From Theodoxus fluviatilis (lineage: Eukaryota; Mollusca; Gastropoda; Cycloneritida; Neritidae): a DNA stretch of 40,000 nt. The stretch covers positions 20,001-60,000 of the forward strand of contig JAWQFJ010017551.1 in the NCBI GenBank assembly GCA_034096865.1. The letters run 5' to 3'. A model generated the notes under the pieces. That model had not been told where the DNA came from. It saw only the letters and a list, made by a program, of their open reading frames with translations, and did not search any database. This document shows, one piece after another, positions 21,377 to 31,477 of this stretch; positions within the stretch are counted from its first letter, which is position 1; each line of letters begins with the position of its first letter. The translations under genes and the position numbers were made by a program.

Positions 21377-22687
21377 TCGTAACACTTTTCGAAGTTTAAA
21401 GTGTGTACGTTACTTATGCTTCTGTTGACCGATGGAGAAGAACTATTGTAAACACGAGGACACTCAGTAGAGTAATGTTCTATTGGCACACTCCTATTTT
21501 TGAACACTTACTTAGATTGTTGTGGAATCCCAGATACATGTTTATCATTTGCTTCCAAGCGCACAAGGCCAAAGTTTTAGTGGCCTTTCTGGTTCCTGGA
21601 CACCACGTGACGTTCAGGTCCAATTAAAATTAACGGGTTAGGATCAACGGAGTCTGGGGGGAAAGGATGGGAATGAGGGGATTCGCACGAAGTAAACAAT
21701 GGGATGAAGGAGTAAGAAGATTTATAGTGCCCAGGAAAAATTCCCTGGAGTCTGAGAACAGCACAGGAAGTAGAGAGGGACGGAGGGGAAACAAGAGAGT
21801 CCCAGAAGCGCTTGGGTGACAAGATGGCGGCGTTGACGGTCAGACGGGACGAGAAGCAGACACCTTCATCAACTCCAAGCGCGTTCCAGCCTCACAAGAT
21901 TTGACCCCCACGAGAAGCGAAGGTTAATAGCATGCCGTGTGAGTTTAAATAACATTGCTCTTAATAATTAGAAAGGCACAGGAAGTCTTTGCTTTTGTTT
22001 TACCGCCTAAGGAAATTTGAGAGGAAAAAAATCGGCGGGAAATTTTTATGCGATACTTTTTTAGGCCTCCAAAGAGTCCTTAGAACCGGAAAAATAACCA
22101 CCAAGAGAAATGGGTGCAATCTCCTGTTTTCCTGGGTGCGTGTGTGAGTGTGTGGATAATCGTTTGATCCTGCATTGTGGGAGGACGGTAAAAATAATTG
22201 GGTGTATAATAAACTGTGATTGTTACTTTATTTTCGTACATTGTTTGTATTCTTTTGATTGGATAGGTTATTTTCTCTCGGTTAAAGTCCGAGCAGGACC
22301 TGAACCGTGACGCTCAGCCTCTACTCGCGTGTTGAAATCATGTCTTTCGACAGGCGGATATAGGCAAGCATGCTTTGGGGTTGGACGATGTGCGAGGCGC
22401 AGTGCCGTGATTCTATCCCTGGGACGGAGAAATCTGGGTTTATTTAAATATTGTCACAATGTAGGATGTTATACTGGCTGCAACCTTGTGTCGTTAGCTT
22501 TCGTTTAACGTCTACGACGGGGTAAAGCAAAAAGACAAAAAATATTTACAGGAACTTCCCAACCCTTCAAACATGTAATATAAAGGCGGTTTATAGCAAT
22601 TTGATCTAAGCAGCAAGTAAGATTACCACGTTCAAAATTTAAAGAACAGCGGCATCCCTGCTATCGAAAGCGTAGAGAAAACAATGG
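21377..22687. other. No supported gene
   Basis: The only point of note is AAGATGGCGGCG at 21820-21831, a good initiation context, but the frame closes after 26 codons with no clear donor. No repeats or RNA genes were recognised. Confidence 0.45.
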
Positions 22688-23306
22688 CAGGGCCGGATCA
22701 AAGTTTTTTGAGGGGGGGTGCTTAAAATTGTTTTAGGGTCTTGTCATCGAAGTGGCGAAGCCACGAGTGCGTGCCTGCGAAGCAGGCACGCCCCTCTAGG
22801 GGGGTCCGGGGGCATGCCCCCCCGGAAAATTTTGAGAAAAATGGTGCAAATCTGTGCAATCTGGCAGTGCGGTCATTTCCAAGAGTTTTTGTTTGGTCAC
22901 AGATTCTTCCTGTCTCTGCCCGGGTTTGATTTGTCTGTGCGAGTAGCAAAAGGAAGGCATCTTAATTATAGCAGCACCCCCCCCCCCCCTCCCTCCCCAG
23001 CTACCTTGGCATGCCAAGTAGAGTGTGCTTATACCAAGTGGAGAGTAGTACAGCATCTGGGCCCAGCATCTTTTAGCCCCCCCCCCCTCCTTCCCAAGCT
23101 TTTTACTAACTATACTGTCTCTGCTACCAAGCAAAGTGTGCCGATATCCGATGAGGTGGGAAGTAGATCAACATATTTGAGCAACCACCCCCCCCCCCTC
23201 CCTCCTTCCCCCAACTCCCGGCTGCCACGGTGGTTTTTTTTTTTTTTTTTTTTTTGGGGGGGGGGGTGCTCGAGCACCCCCAGCACCCCCCCTAGATCCG
23301 GCCCTG
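22688..23306. mobile_element. Non-autonomous DNA transposon (619 bp)
   Basis: The ends are CAGGGCCGGATC and GATCCGGCCCTG, extended by matching G-rich and C-rich runs (GGGGGGGTGCT against AGCACCCCCCC). Both sides carry AATGG (22683-22687 and 23307-23311), a 5-bp duplication. Inside are a hairpin-rich stretch (22751-22825) and two or three diverged units of about 120 bp separated by poly-C tracts. The CAGGG-CGG ends recall hAT elements, but hAT duplications are normally 8 bp, so the superfamily is unsettled. No transposase is encoded. Confidence 0.75.
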
Positions 23307-23456
23307 AATGGTTCACGCTTCTGTCTGTCTATTGATTTGTTCCCCAGCTAGCCGCCCTGCGAAGTAAGAATGAACGCTTCCTCCGAAGTAGGCCTAATGC
23401 AATTACAGAGAGAAAAATGGTCAATGCTTCAGTCGCAGTAAACAGTGCACGCCGAT

Positions 23457-23561
23457 CAGTTATAACATTGGTAAGGAACAGTATCCTAACGCAGTTATAA
23501 CATTGGTCAGGAACAGTATCATAACGGAATTATAACATTGGTAAGGAACAATATCCTAACG
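23457..23561. repeat. 35-bp tandem repeat, 3 copies
   Basis: Units at 23457, 23492 and 23527 share TTATAACATTGGT-AGGAACA, differing at a few bases. Short local minisatellite. Confidence 0.95.
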
Positions 23562-23635
23562 CAATGGGGAGTAAAAAAAAACACATCCTATTGTGAACAG
23601 ATTTTCCCACTTTCGCATGCTTGTACGGACGTACG

Positions 23636-23722
23636 CGTGTACGAACACGCACACACGCGAGCGCGCGCGCACGCACACACACACACACACACACACATAC
23701 ACACACGCGCACACACACGCAA
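23636..23722. repeat. CA/CG-rich microsatellite
   Basis: Alternating purine-pyrimidine tract of ACGC, GCGC and (CA)n; potential Z-DNA. Confidence 0.9.
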
Positions 23723-23979
23723 AACCTCGTGCATCACAAAGCACACGTTGGAGCCGAGTTGCCTCCCTTTGCCCTCAGCAGTCCCATGACTAAAAGGTTC
23801 CAGAGGGAATATCTCCGGAACGGTCGGAGGTACGCCTTCCAAAACGCGACGACTATCCCCATCCAGTCACGGGAGAGCAACATGCCAAATTTCGCGGAGA
23901 TCTGTGCATGGGGGGCCGAACGCATAGACTGGATAAATAGATAGATACACAGATAGATTCACAGACATGAAACCGTTTG

Positions 23980-23981
23980 GG

Positions 23982-24049
<68 letters not shown>
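23980..24049. repeat. TA dinucleotide microsatellite
   Basis: About 70 bp of perfect (TA)n. Confidence 0.98.
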
Positions 24050-24051
<2 letters not shown>

Positions 24052-24234
24052 TGTAGTTTTATAACATTGATATGGAAACGATAAATACGGCTGCAGATAA
24101 GGCCAAACACAGACCCATACTGCATGTGAGAATAGTAGTGGTAGGGTTGTGACATACCTACTAATCAAGTGACACCGCCTCAGAGAAAAATCCGCACGTA
24201 GACTCAGAGATGCAGATGGAAAGACAAGGAGAGA

Positions 24235-24263
24235 GAGAGGGAGGGAGGGAGGGAGGGAGGGAA
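24235..24263. repeat. GGGA tetranucleotide microsatellite
   Basis: Short (GGGA)n run following a GA-rich lead. Confidence 0.9.
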
Positions 24264-24507
24264 AGGAAATACATAGATTTATAAATTAAAATTCTGTGTC
24301 ATCTTGTGCTCAAAACGTGCGAAAGTGTTTCAGTTATATTAATATCAATGTTTCTCTGTTTTTACCCTTGTGCTGTGTCTCATGATTTACAAATGTACTT
24401 ACTTGTTTTCACTGTTGTCATGTGCAACCAGTTAAACGCATCTTCATATTCCAGTTGGCAGATCATTCTGTTGTATCTAGAGTATTTTGAATTTGATTAT
24501 ATCTTCT

Positions 24508-24560
24508 TGATGATGATGATGACGACGACGACGACGACGACGATAACAACGACGATAATG
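24508..24560. repeat. GAT/GAC trinucleotide microsatellite
   Basis: (GAT)n passing into (GAC)n and imperfect AACGACGAT units. Confidence 0.9.
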
Positions 24561-25280
24561 ACTGTTGTAAAAAAAATTGACGGTCAACAACAACATCAAA
24601 CCGGGGAACTCTCGAAGCAGAATTATCCCTCGGGCACGATCTGGTACATGACTCACAGAATCGTCCAGGACAGTGACCGAAGTAGCCCTGAGCATGGTTC
24701 ATTTCATTCAGTTTCCCAGGAAAAGATGAATATCCAGTAGGCTGCGCCACAACAGTGATGGGGACTGATTGTTAATTGTCGCCACAAAGGCTGCTATCAG
24801 CTACTACAGTTTGTATTACCAGCCACTGCGGCCCAATCAAAAGTGCTTATGTTTTAGGGTCTACCAAAAGAGAGATTGCAACTGATAGTTGCATCTACTC
24901 ATTGATTTAAAAAAGTTTGTCAAAGTATTTTCGCGCCAGTTCTATCGTGTTAATTGAGTCGTTATGAATTCCGAGGAAACAGATGTTATGAAAAGGGTCT
25001 CGACATCCAGGCTCTTGATTTGCATCAAGGCTACTACAGTTAGGTTATGTTGTCAACAGTCGCAAACGTGTGAAACTCATGCCTGTCTAGCTCAAGGTTT
25101 GCATAGCTACAGAGCGTTTAGAGAAGTCAGAACCGTCCACCATTAGTACTGATACAAACATTCTCGGTCACATAAACTGCTCTACTCCATACACCTTCCT
25201 GATCTTAGTACCAGTTCACGCCCGCACACGTGCCTCTGATATCTCGTGTTGTGTTTGTACCTTTGGGAAATGGAGGGGGC
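24561..25280. other. No supported gene; left flank of the LTR retrotransposon
   Basis: Short unremarkable open frames only. The last bases before the LTR are GGAGGGGGC. Confidence 0.5.
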
Positions 25281-25816
25281 TGTCGGAGCACTGAGTGTGG
25301 TGCGCGTGCTCAGATTGATTTGTGTTAGTGCGTGAGTTAAATTTGTAATTTCGTGACGCACAAATGAGAATGACGTAATTGGTTCTCGAGTGGAATTTTG
25401 GTGGTCGAAAGTTGCTGTTGGGGAACGGGGCGAGGTGGTGAGTTGTGTTCGGTGTGGCGGAGTTGAACTGTCGTGGATTGGGGCGATGGAGTGATGCCGG
25501 GTAGTGGTGTTGAACGGACGTGTAGGGTTGTGTTCGGTGGGGCGGAATTGTACTGTCGTGGATTGGGGCGATGGAGTGATGCCGGGGAGTAGTGTTTAAC
25601 GGACGTGTAGAGAGAATTTACTGGGGTTGTACTTCTCTGAGTTTTTACCGTCGTGTAGTGAATTCTTGTCTGTAATTATGAGAATTTCGGCTGTGTTTGT
25701 CGTGGGTTGAGTATAAGGTCATTCTCTTGTTTATAATATAATTCTTTCACAATTATTTACTCGTTCTGAGTTGTAATTTCACCCGTTTTAGATCTCGGAC
25801 AATCCGGATCGTAACA
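25281..25816 (+). repeat. 5' LTR
   Basis: Starts TGTCGGAGCACTGAG and ends GGATCGTAACA. It contains an imperfect 85-bp tandem duplication (25442-25526 and 25527-25610). TATAATATAA near 25733 is a possible promoter element. It differs from the 3' LTR only at 25502 (T against G). Confidence 0.96.
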
Positions 25817-25818
25817 TC

Positions 25819-25836
25819 TGGCGAGCCTGCTCTTTC
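25819..25836 (+). other. Putative primer binding site
   Basis: Two bases after the LTR end the sequence reads TGGCGAGCCTGCTCTTTC. The TGG start fits pairing with a tRNA 3' CCA end. The tRNA species was not identified. Confidence 0.55.
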
Positions 25837-25976
25837 TTTTTACGGGTGATCTGTATTTATTTAGTGATGGGAATTGAGGGAATGATGGGTTGGTCTCAGT
25901 TTTGTTATTGAGCAATTTTTTGGTGGTTACTGGTTATCTTTGTTTTGAGTAATATTCTGCTGGAATCTTGACAAAG

Positions 25977-28900
25977 ATGTCGTTCGAGCATAGAGGGGAG
26001 GGGGAGGGGTTTGTTGGATTGGATCCCTTTGCAGTCTATAAAGTTGAGGCGCAAAGCTTGGGTCTGGAAGGTACTGAGCTGGCGCGATATGTACAAGAGC
26101 GAGCCAGGGAAGATAGACATGCAGCGAGAAGTGAGAAGTCGGAGGAGGCGGAGAGACAGGCGAAGGAGAAGGAGAGGGAGGCTGAGAGGCAGGCGAGGGA
26201 GAAGTCGGAGGAGGCTGAGAGGCAGGCGAAGGAGAAGGAGAGGGAGGCTGAGAGGCAGGCGAGGGAGAAGTCGGAGGAGGCTGAGAGGCAGGCGAAGGAG
26301 AAGGAGAGGGAGGCTGAGAGGCAGGCGAGGGAGAAGTCGGAGGAGGCTGAGAGGCAGGAGAGGGAGGCTGAGAGGCAGGCAAGAATGGAGATAGAGAAGG
26401 AAAAGCTGCGGGTGGAGTTGGAGGTGGCAAAAGTGCAGAGTGGGCAAGCAGGGGTACCCACGAAGGGTTATGATAAGCCAAAATTGCCTTATTTTGACGA
26501 TAAAGGGGATCATATGGATAGTTACCTATATCGTTTTGAGGCTCACGCGACAGCAGTAGGTTGGCCTCCGCAGGATTGGGTCCATATCCTGCCGTCTTTG
26601 TTGAAGGGGAAGGCACTCATGGTCTACCATGAACTATCTCTTCAGGAGAGAATGACGTATGAGGGGTTGAAGGCGAACTTGCTCAAAGCGTTCGAATGCT
26701 CGTCTGAGGGGTATCGGGGTCGATTTCGGTCGGCGCGTCCTCAGCAAGGGGAAATGCTTCCAGTTTTTTTGAACCGGCTGAAGCATTTGTTTATGAGGTG
26801 GGTCGAACTGGCGCAGATTGAGAGGGATTTCGGTGGTTTGGTGGATCTGATGCTCAGGGAACAACTCTTCAACTCCTGTTCCGTGGGCCTGGGGACATTC
26901 TTGAAGGAACGGACTTACGACTCTGTGGAGGTCTTGATTGCTGATGCCGAGCGATACCGAGAGGCCCATCCATCGCAGAGCATGGCTGCAAAGTCTCAGG
27001 CAGATGTGTGGTCTGCCGGAGTCGGCATCGCTCCTGAGTCGTCACCGGGAAGAAGGTTCAAAGTCCCTGGGAGAGGTCGAACTTTTGGACAGCAAGATGG
27101 ACCAAGGTCTTTTGGATCTACTCGGTTTTCAAACGGGAATCGTTCCGCTGGAATGTCGCAGTCGGGTGGTTTTGTTCAGGGCTCGGGTGTACAATACCTC
27201 ACGTGCTGGCATTGTCAGAAGGAAGGACACATCAGGAAGGATTGCCCGGATCTGGTTCGCACCTCTCAAGTCACGGCGGCATTCGTTGACGTATTGTTTC
27301 CAGGAGGCTCTGTCATGCCGGGTCCAGCTGTAAGCGAAACATCATGTCATGACGTTGGTTTCGCAATGGCGTCCGACTCGGGATTGCCAGAGTCCTTGCA
27401 GATTTGTGAGGGAAGGGTGAATGAAAAAGTTGTGAAAGTCATGCTCGATTCGGGTTGCTCCACGGTGGGGGTCAAGAGATCCTTGGTGTTGCCGCATCAA
27501 TTCACAGGCAGAGTGAGAAGGTGTCGCCAATTTGCTGGGGATGTGGTGGAACTACCTGTGGCTTCGATTCAATTGTTTACACCATTTTTCGAGGGTCGGG
27601 TGGAAGCCTGTGTCATTGAAGATCCTGTCTGTGATGTCATCCTGGGACGGATTCCGGGTGCGACGTTTGAATGCACGGAGATAGTGGGGGCTGTGCAAAC
27701 ACGTGCTCAGACGGAAAAAGAGCACAAGCCATTTCGACCGTTGCTGACGGCCAAATGCCCAAAATTGGACATCGGTCCACGGCAACTGCAGAGTCTGCAG
27801 CGAGAGGATCCGTCGCTGAAGACCATCTTCCAAGAGGCAAAAGATGAACGTAGACATGAAGATGCTCAGTCAATCAAATCCTTCATCATTAGGGATGGGC
27901 TGATGTACCGACAAGTGATCAGGAAACTCGCCAAGGATGTCACGTGCCAGTTGGTGGTGCCGAAGGACTTGCGGGAATCCGTTCTCATCGCTGCTCATGA
28001 CGGAACTTTTGGGGGTCACATGGGAGTGGGAAGCACTCTGAAGAGAATTAGACCCTTATTCTTTTGGCCATCAGTTCGGAGGGACGTGGCCAGTTACTGC
28101 AAATCTTGTGACATCTGTCAACGAACTTCACCAAAAGGGCGAGTGAAACCGGCGCCACTGCAGCGGATGCCCCTCATTGACACTCCTTTTCGACGGGTAG
28201 TGGTGGATCTCATCGGACCTATTGTTCCTGCGTCGGCGAGAGGCCACAAACACATTCTCACCATGGTGGACGTTGCTACCCGATATCCCGAGGCAGTGCC
28301 TCTTCAGTCCATCGATAGTGAAGCTGTAGCTGAAGCTTTGGTGCAGGTGTTCTCCCGCACGGGGGTACCAGACGAGATATTATCGGATCTTGGATCGCAA
28401 TTCGTTTCGGACTTCATGAAGGGCGTGGCTCGACTGCTCTCCGTCGTGCAAGTGCACTCTACGCCGTATCATCCGCAGACCAACGGATTGGTGGAGCGCT
28501 TCAATGGCACGTTGAAGGGCATGCTGAGGAAACTGACGGAAGAAAAACCGCGGGATTGGGATAGATACGTTTCCCACGCTCTCTTCGCCTACCGTGAAAT
28601 TCCCCAGACCAGCACTGGCTTTGCTCCATTTGAGTTACTGTACGGGCGGACTCCAAGAGGGCCGGCTCGAATCCTGCATGATCTCTGGGTCGGAAATGCT
28701 CCCAACGAAACTCAGTTGGTTCATCAATTTGTATCCGATCTGAAGCAGACTCTGCAAGAGTCGATGGAGCGCGCTCAGGATGCGTTGGGCCAGGCGCAGG
28801 AGCGCAGTGCGGCTTACTACGGGCGAAAGGCAAAAATGCGTCACCTTGAAGTAGGTGACAAAGTACTCGTACTGTTGCCCACCAGCAAAAAGAAATTGCT

Positions 28901-30539
28901 CTTGAGGTGGCAGGGTCCGTTTGTCGTCGACAAACAGGTGGGTCCGTGTGACTATGTGGTTAGGATGTCAGATGGAAAGAACAGGACTTTTCACATCAAC
29001 ATTCTCAAGAAATACATGGATCGTGATCTCATACATGAGGCGGCCATTTCGGTCATCATGGGGGACAGTGCGTGTCCTGATGCAGATGTGGATAGTGTGA
29101 TGTTGAGGACTCCAAACATGGTGCCAACCGAGTCATATCATGATATCAAGTATGCTCCGGAATTGTCTCACACCCAAAAATCTGATTTGGAGGAAGTATT
29201 TCAGTCACACGCCGACGTCTTCACAGATGTACCTGGGCAAACTCAACTCGTTCACCATTCCATCAGGTTGTTGGAAGACAGAGTGGTTAATGTGAAACCA
29301 TATCCTCTTCCGTTCCAATCCGAGAGCATTGTGGAAGAGGAAGTGCTGAAAATGCTAGATCTGGGGGTTATTGAACCGTCTCAATCTCCTTTCAGCTCTC
29401 CAATAGTTTTGGTTCGGAAAAAGGACGGGTCTGTTCGCTTTTGCATAGATTTTCGTCATCTCAACAGAATCACCGCGTTTGACGCTGGACCCATTCCTGA
29501 TCCGGAACCAATATTCGCCAGTCTCAAGGGGAAAACCTTCTTCACCAAGGTGGATCTAGCGAAGGGATATTGGCAGATCCCAGTGGAAGAAAAAGATCGA
29601 GAAAAGACGGCGTTTCGTACTCCACTGGGTCTTTTCCAGTTCAAAAGGATGCCGTTTGGGTTGGTCACGGCACCCAGTACCTTCGCCAGAATGATGAGAG
29701 AGCTCCATCTTCAAGACAAGGGTGCCGTCAGTTTCTTTGATGACATCCTCATCGCGTCCAATTCATGGGAAGAGCACCTCAAGGCAGTCGACCAGATCTT
29801 GAAAAAGATCAAAGAACATGGTTTGACAGTGAGGCCTTCCAAGGTTGAGGCGGGATTCACAGAGATTGAGTTCCTTGGTCATGTGGTCAGTGCTCATAGC
29901 CTGAAGCCAGTGCAGAAGAAGGTATCGTCGATTCTGCAGATCGCTACTCCTACGACTAAGAAACAAGTTCGTTCGTTTCTTGGAGTCTGCAATTACTATC
30001 GCCGATACGTGCCGAACTTCGCGGATGTGGTGGCTCCACTGGTGGAACTCACGAAGAAGAATAGACCCAACAGAGTGGTTTGGTCCCCAGAGTGCCAGTT
30101 CGCCTTTGATAGCATCAAGGACGTGCTGTCGAGACAGCCCGTCATCGCCCTCCCCGATTTCACACAAACGTTCGTTGTTCGGGCAGATGCATCGGAGGTG
30201 GGTCTCGGAGGGGTTCTCTTGCAACTGGGAACGGATCGGGAACTACATCCGATTCTGTACGCTAGCAGGAGGCTCCTGGACCGGGAAAGACGATACTCAA
30301 CAGTCGAACGAGAGTGTTTGGCAATAGTGTGGGCCATCGACAAATTTTTGCGATATCTTGTGGGTCGTGAGTTCCTGTTGCAGACAGATCATAGGCCATT
30401 GACCTATCTTCACCGCAGCAAAACCACCAATGGACGACTTATGAGATGGTCGCTAGCTCTTCAGGAGTATCGTTTCACTATTCTGCCGATTGAGGGACAG
30501 GAAAACTGTGAAGCGGACATGCTATCCCGTCTAGTTTAA
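25977..30539 (+). CDS. Gag-Pol polyprotein of the Gmr1-type gypsy element
   Basis: A single frame of 1520 codons. The first in-frame ATG is 25977; the upstream frame is closed by a TAA at 25950. Residues about 53-135 are a charged coiled coil built of 22-residue repeats. The Gag core is about 165-335, with a CCHC zinc knuckle (C410, C413, H418, C423). The protease has LDSGC with Asp491. Integrase has an HHCC finger (H674, H681, C711, C714), a catalytic triad D744, D804, E840 (DD35E spacing) and a GPF segment near 980. RT has VDLAKGYWQ (D1193) and FFDDIL (D1255, D1256). RNase H has D1404, E1446, D1471 and D1514. All key residues are present. Gag and Pol share one frame, so no frameshift is needed. 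Confidence 0.95.
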   Translation: MSFEHRGEGEGFVGLDPFAVYKVEAQSLGLEGTELARYVQERAREDRHAARSEKSEEAERQAKEKEREAERQAREKSEEAERQAKEKEREAERQAREKSEEAERQAKEKEREAERQAREKSEEAERQEREAERQARMEIEKEKLRVELEVAKVQSGQAGVPTKGYDKPKLPYFDDKGDHMDSYLYRFEAHATAVGWPPQDWVHILPSLLKGKALMVYHELSLQERMTYEGLKANLLKAFECSSEGYRGRFRSARPQQGEMLPVFLNRLKHLFMRWVELAQIERDFGGLVDLMLREQLFNSCSVGLGTFLKERTYDSVEVLIADAERYREAHPSQSMAAKSQADVWSAGVGIAPESSPGRRFKVPGRGRTFGQQDGPRSFGSTRFSNGNRSAGMSQSGGFVQGSGVQYLTCWHCQKEGHIRKDCPDLVRTSQVTAAFVDVLFPGGSVMPGPAVSETSCHDVGFAMASDSGLPESLQICEGRVNEKVVKVMLDSGCSTVGVKRSLVLPHQFTGRVRRCRQFAGDVVELPVASIQLFTPFFEGRVEACVIEDPVCDVILGRIPGATFECTEIVGAVQTRAQTEKEHKPFRPLLTAKCPKLDIGPRQLQSLQREDPSLKTIFQEAKDERRHEDAQSIKSFIIRDGLMYRQVIRKLAKDVTCQLVVPKDLRESVLIAAHDGTFGGHMGVGSTLKRIRPLFFWPSVRRDVASYCKSCDICQRTSPKGRVKPAPLQRMPLIDTPFRRVVVDLIGPIVPASARGHKHILTMVDVATRYPEAVPLQSIDSEAVAEALVQVFSRTGVPDEILSDLGSQFVSDFMKGVARLLSVVQVHSTPYHPQTNGLVERFNGTLKGMLRKLTEEKPRDWDRYVSHALFAYREIPQTSTGFAPFELLYGRTPRGPARILHDLWVGNAPNETQLVHQFVSDLKQTLQESMERAQDALGQAQERSAAYYGRKAKMRHLEVGDKVLVLLPTSKKKLLLRWQGPFVVDKQVGPCDYVVRMSDGKNRTFHINILKKYMDRDLIHEAAISVIMGDSACPDADVDSVMLRTPNMVPTESYHDIKYAPELSHTQKSDLEEVFQSHADVFTDVPGQTQLVHHSIRLLEDRVVNVKPYPLPFQSESIVEEEVLKMLDLGVIEPSQSPFSSPIVLVRKKDGSVRFCIDFRHLNRITAFDAGPIPDPEPIFASLKGKTFFTKVDLAKGYWQIPVEEKDREKTAFRTPLGLFQFKRMPFGLVTAPSTFARMMRELHLQDKGAVSFFDDILIASNSWEEHLKAVDQILKKIKEHGLTVRPSKVEAGFTEIEFLGHVVSAHSLKPVQKKVSSILQIATPTTKKQVRSFLGVCNYYRRYVPNFADVVAPLVELTKKNRPNRVVWSPECQFAFDSIKDVLSRQPVIALPDFTQTFVVRADASEVGLGGVLLQLGTDRELHPILYASRRLLDRERRYSTVERECLAIVWAIDKFLRYLVGREFLLQTDHRPLTYLHRSKTTNGRLMRWSLALQEYRFTILPIEGQENCEADMLSRLV

Positions 30540-30639
30540 TTTGGTGTTTGTGAAACCAGGATTTCTCGTTCCATAGGCCGGTGTGTGGTTGGGGATAAAA
30601 TCGAAGTATTTTATCACTTGTGTGGGGGGTTGTTGTCAT

Positions 30640-30648
30640 GAGCGGGGC
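30640..30648 (+). other. Putative polypurine tract
   Basis: GAGCGGGGC directly precedes the 3' LTR, the position where plus-strand DNA synthesis is primed. It is short and ends in C; a G-rich run at 30621-30629 is an alternative. Confidence 0.45.
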
Positions 30649-31184
30649 TGTCGGAGCACTGAGTGTGGTGCGCGTGCTCAGATTGATTTGTGTTAGTGCG
30701 TGAGTTAAATTTGTAATTTCGTGACGCACAAATGAGAATGACGTAATTGGTTCTCGAGTGGAATTTTGGTGGTCGAAAGTTGCTGTTGGGGAACGGGGCG
30801 AGGTGGTGAGTTGTGTTCGGTGTGGCGGAGTTGAACTGTCGTGGATTGGGGCGATGGAGTGATGCCGGGGAGTGGTGTTGAACGGACGTGTAGGGTTGTG
30901 TTCGGTGGGGCGGAATTGTACTGTCGTGGATTGGGGCGATGGAGTGATGCCGGGGAGTAGTGTTTAACGGACGTGTAGAGAGAATTTACTGGGGTTGTAC
31001 TTCTCTGAGTTTTTACCGTCGTGTAGTGAATTCTTGTCTGTAATTATGAGAATTTCGGCTGTGTTTGTCGTGGGTTGAGTATAAGGTCATTCTCTTGTTT
31101 ATAATATAATTCTTTCACAATTATTTACTCGTTCTGAGTTGTAATTTCACCCGTTTTAGATCTCGGACAATCCGGATCGTAACA
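30649..31184 (+). repeat. 3' LTR
   Basis: 536 bp, same start and end as the 5' LTR, with one substitution between them by eye. It carries the same 85-bp internal duplication. Confidence 0.96.
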
Positions 31185-31310
31185 GCGGGGAGTAGAGTGT
31201 CACAGCGTATCCCCACGTGATATGTAAAACGTGAATGACTGGGGAAATGGAGTCTTGACAGCCAACAAAGACTAATAGACTGCAAATTCTCATCCAGCCA
31301 GCCATGCATC

Positions 31311-31477
31311 CATACATCCACCCACCCATCCATCCATCCACCCATCCATCCATCCATCCATCCATCCATCCATCCATCCATCCACCCACCCACCATCCAT
31401 CCATCCATCCATCCATCCATCCATCCATCCATCCATCCATCCATCCATCCATCCATCCATCCATCCATCCATCCATC
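31311..31477. repeat. CATC tetranucleotide microsatellite
   Basis: About 165 bp of (CATC)n with CACC variants. Its open frames (repeating Asp-Gly-Trp-Met, or Ile-His-Pro-Ser) are artefacts. Confidence 0.97.

Larger units (their letters stand above)
25281..31184 (+). mobile_element. Complete Ty3/gypsy LTR retrotransposon, Gmr1-type domain order (5.9 kb)
   Basis: Two 536-bp direct LTRs, differing at one base, enclose a primer-binding-site-like TGG start, one uninterrupted gag-pol frame and a purine-rich tract. The domain order is Gag, protease, integrase, RT, RNase H. Usual Ty3/gypsy elements have integrase last; integrase before RT is known for the Gmr1 group of gypsy elements and is otherwise typical of Ty1/copia. 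The RT, RNase H and integrase motifs themselves are gypsy-like. There is no envelope gene and no chromodomain. LTR identity and the intact frame indicate a recent insertion that may still be active. A matching target duplication is not evident: the left flank ends GGGGC and the right flank starts GCGGG. Confidence 0.95.

Noticed and set aside
21820..21902. ATGGCGGCG start-like context
   Set aside because: The frame closes after 26 codons and no donor site or downstream exon was found.
25968..25976. TTG start for the gypsy polyprotein
   Set aside because: An ATG follows three codons later at 25977 and is the more likely start in an animal.
30540..30648. Envelope gene in the gypsy element
   Set aside because: Only about 110 bp separate the RNase H stop from the 3' LTR, with no room for another gene.
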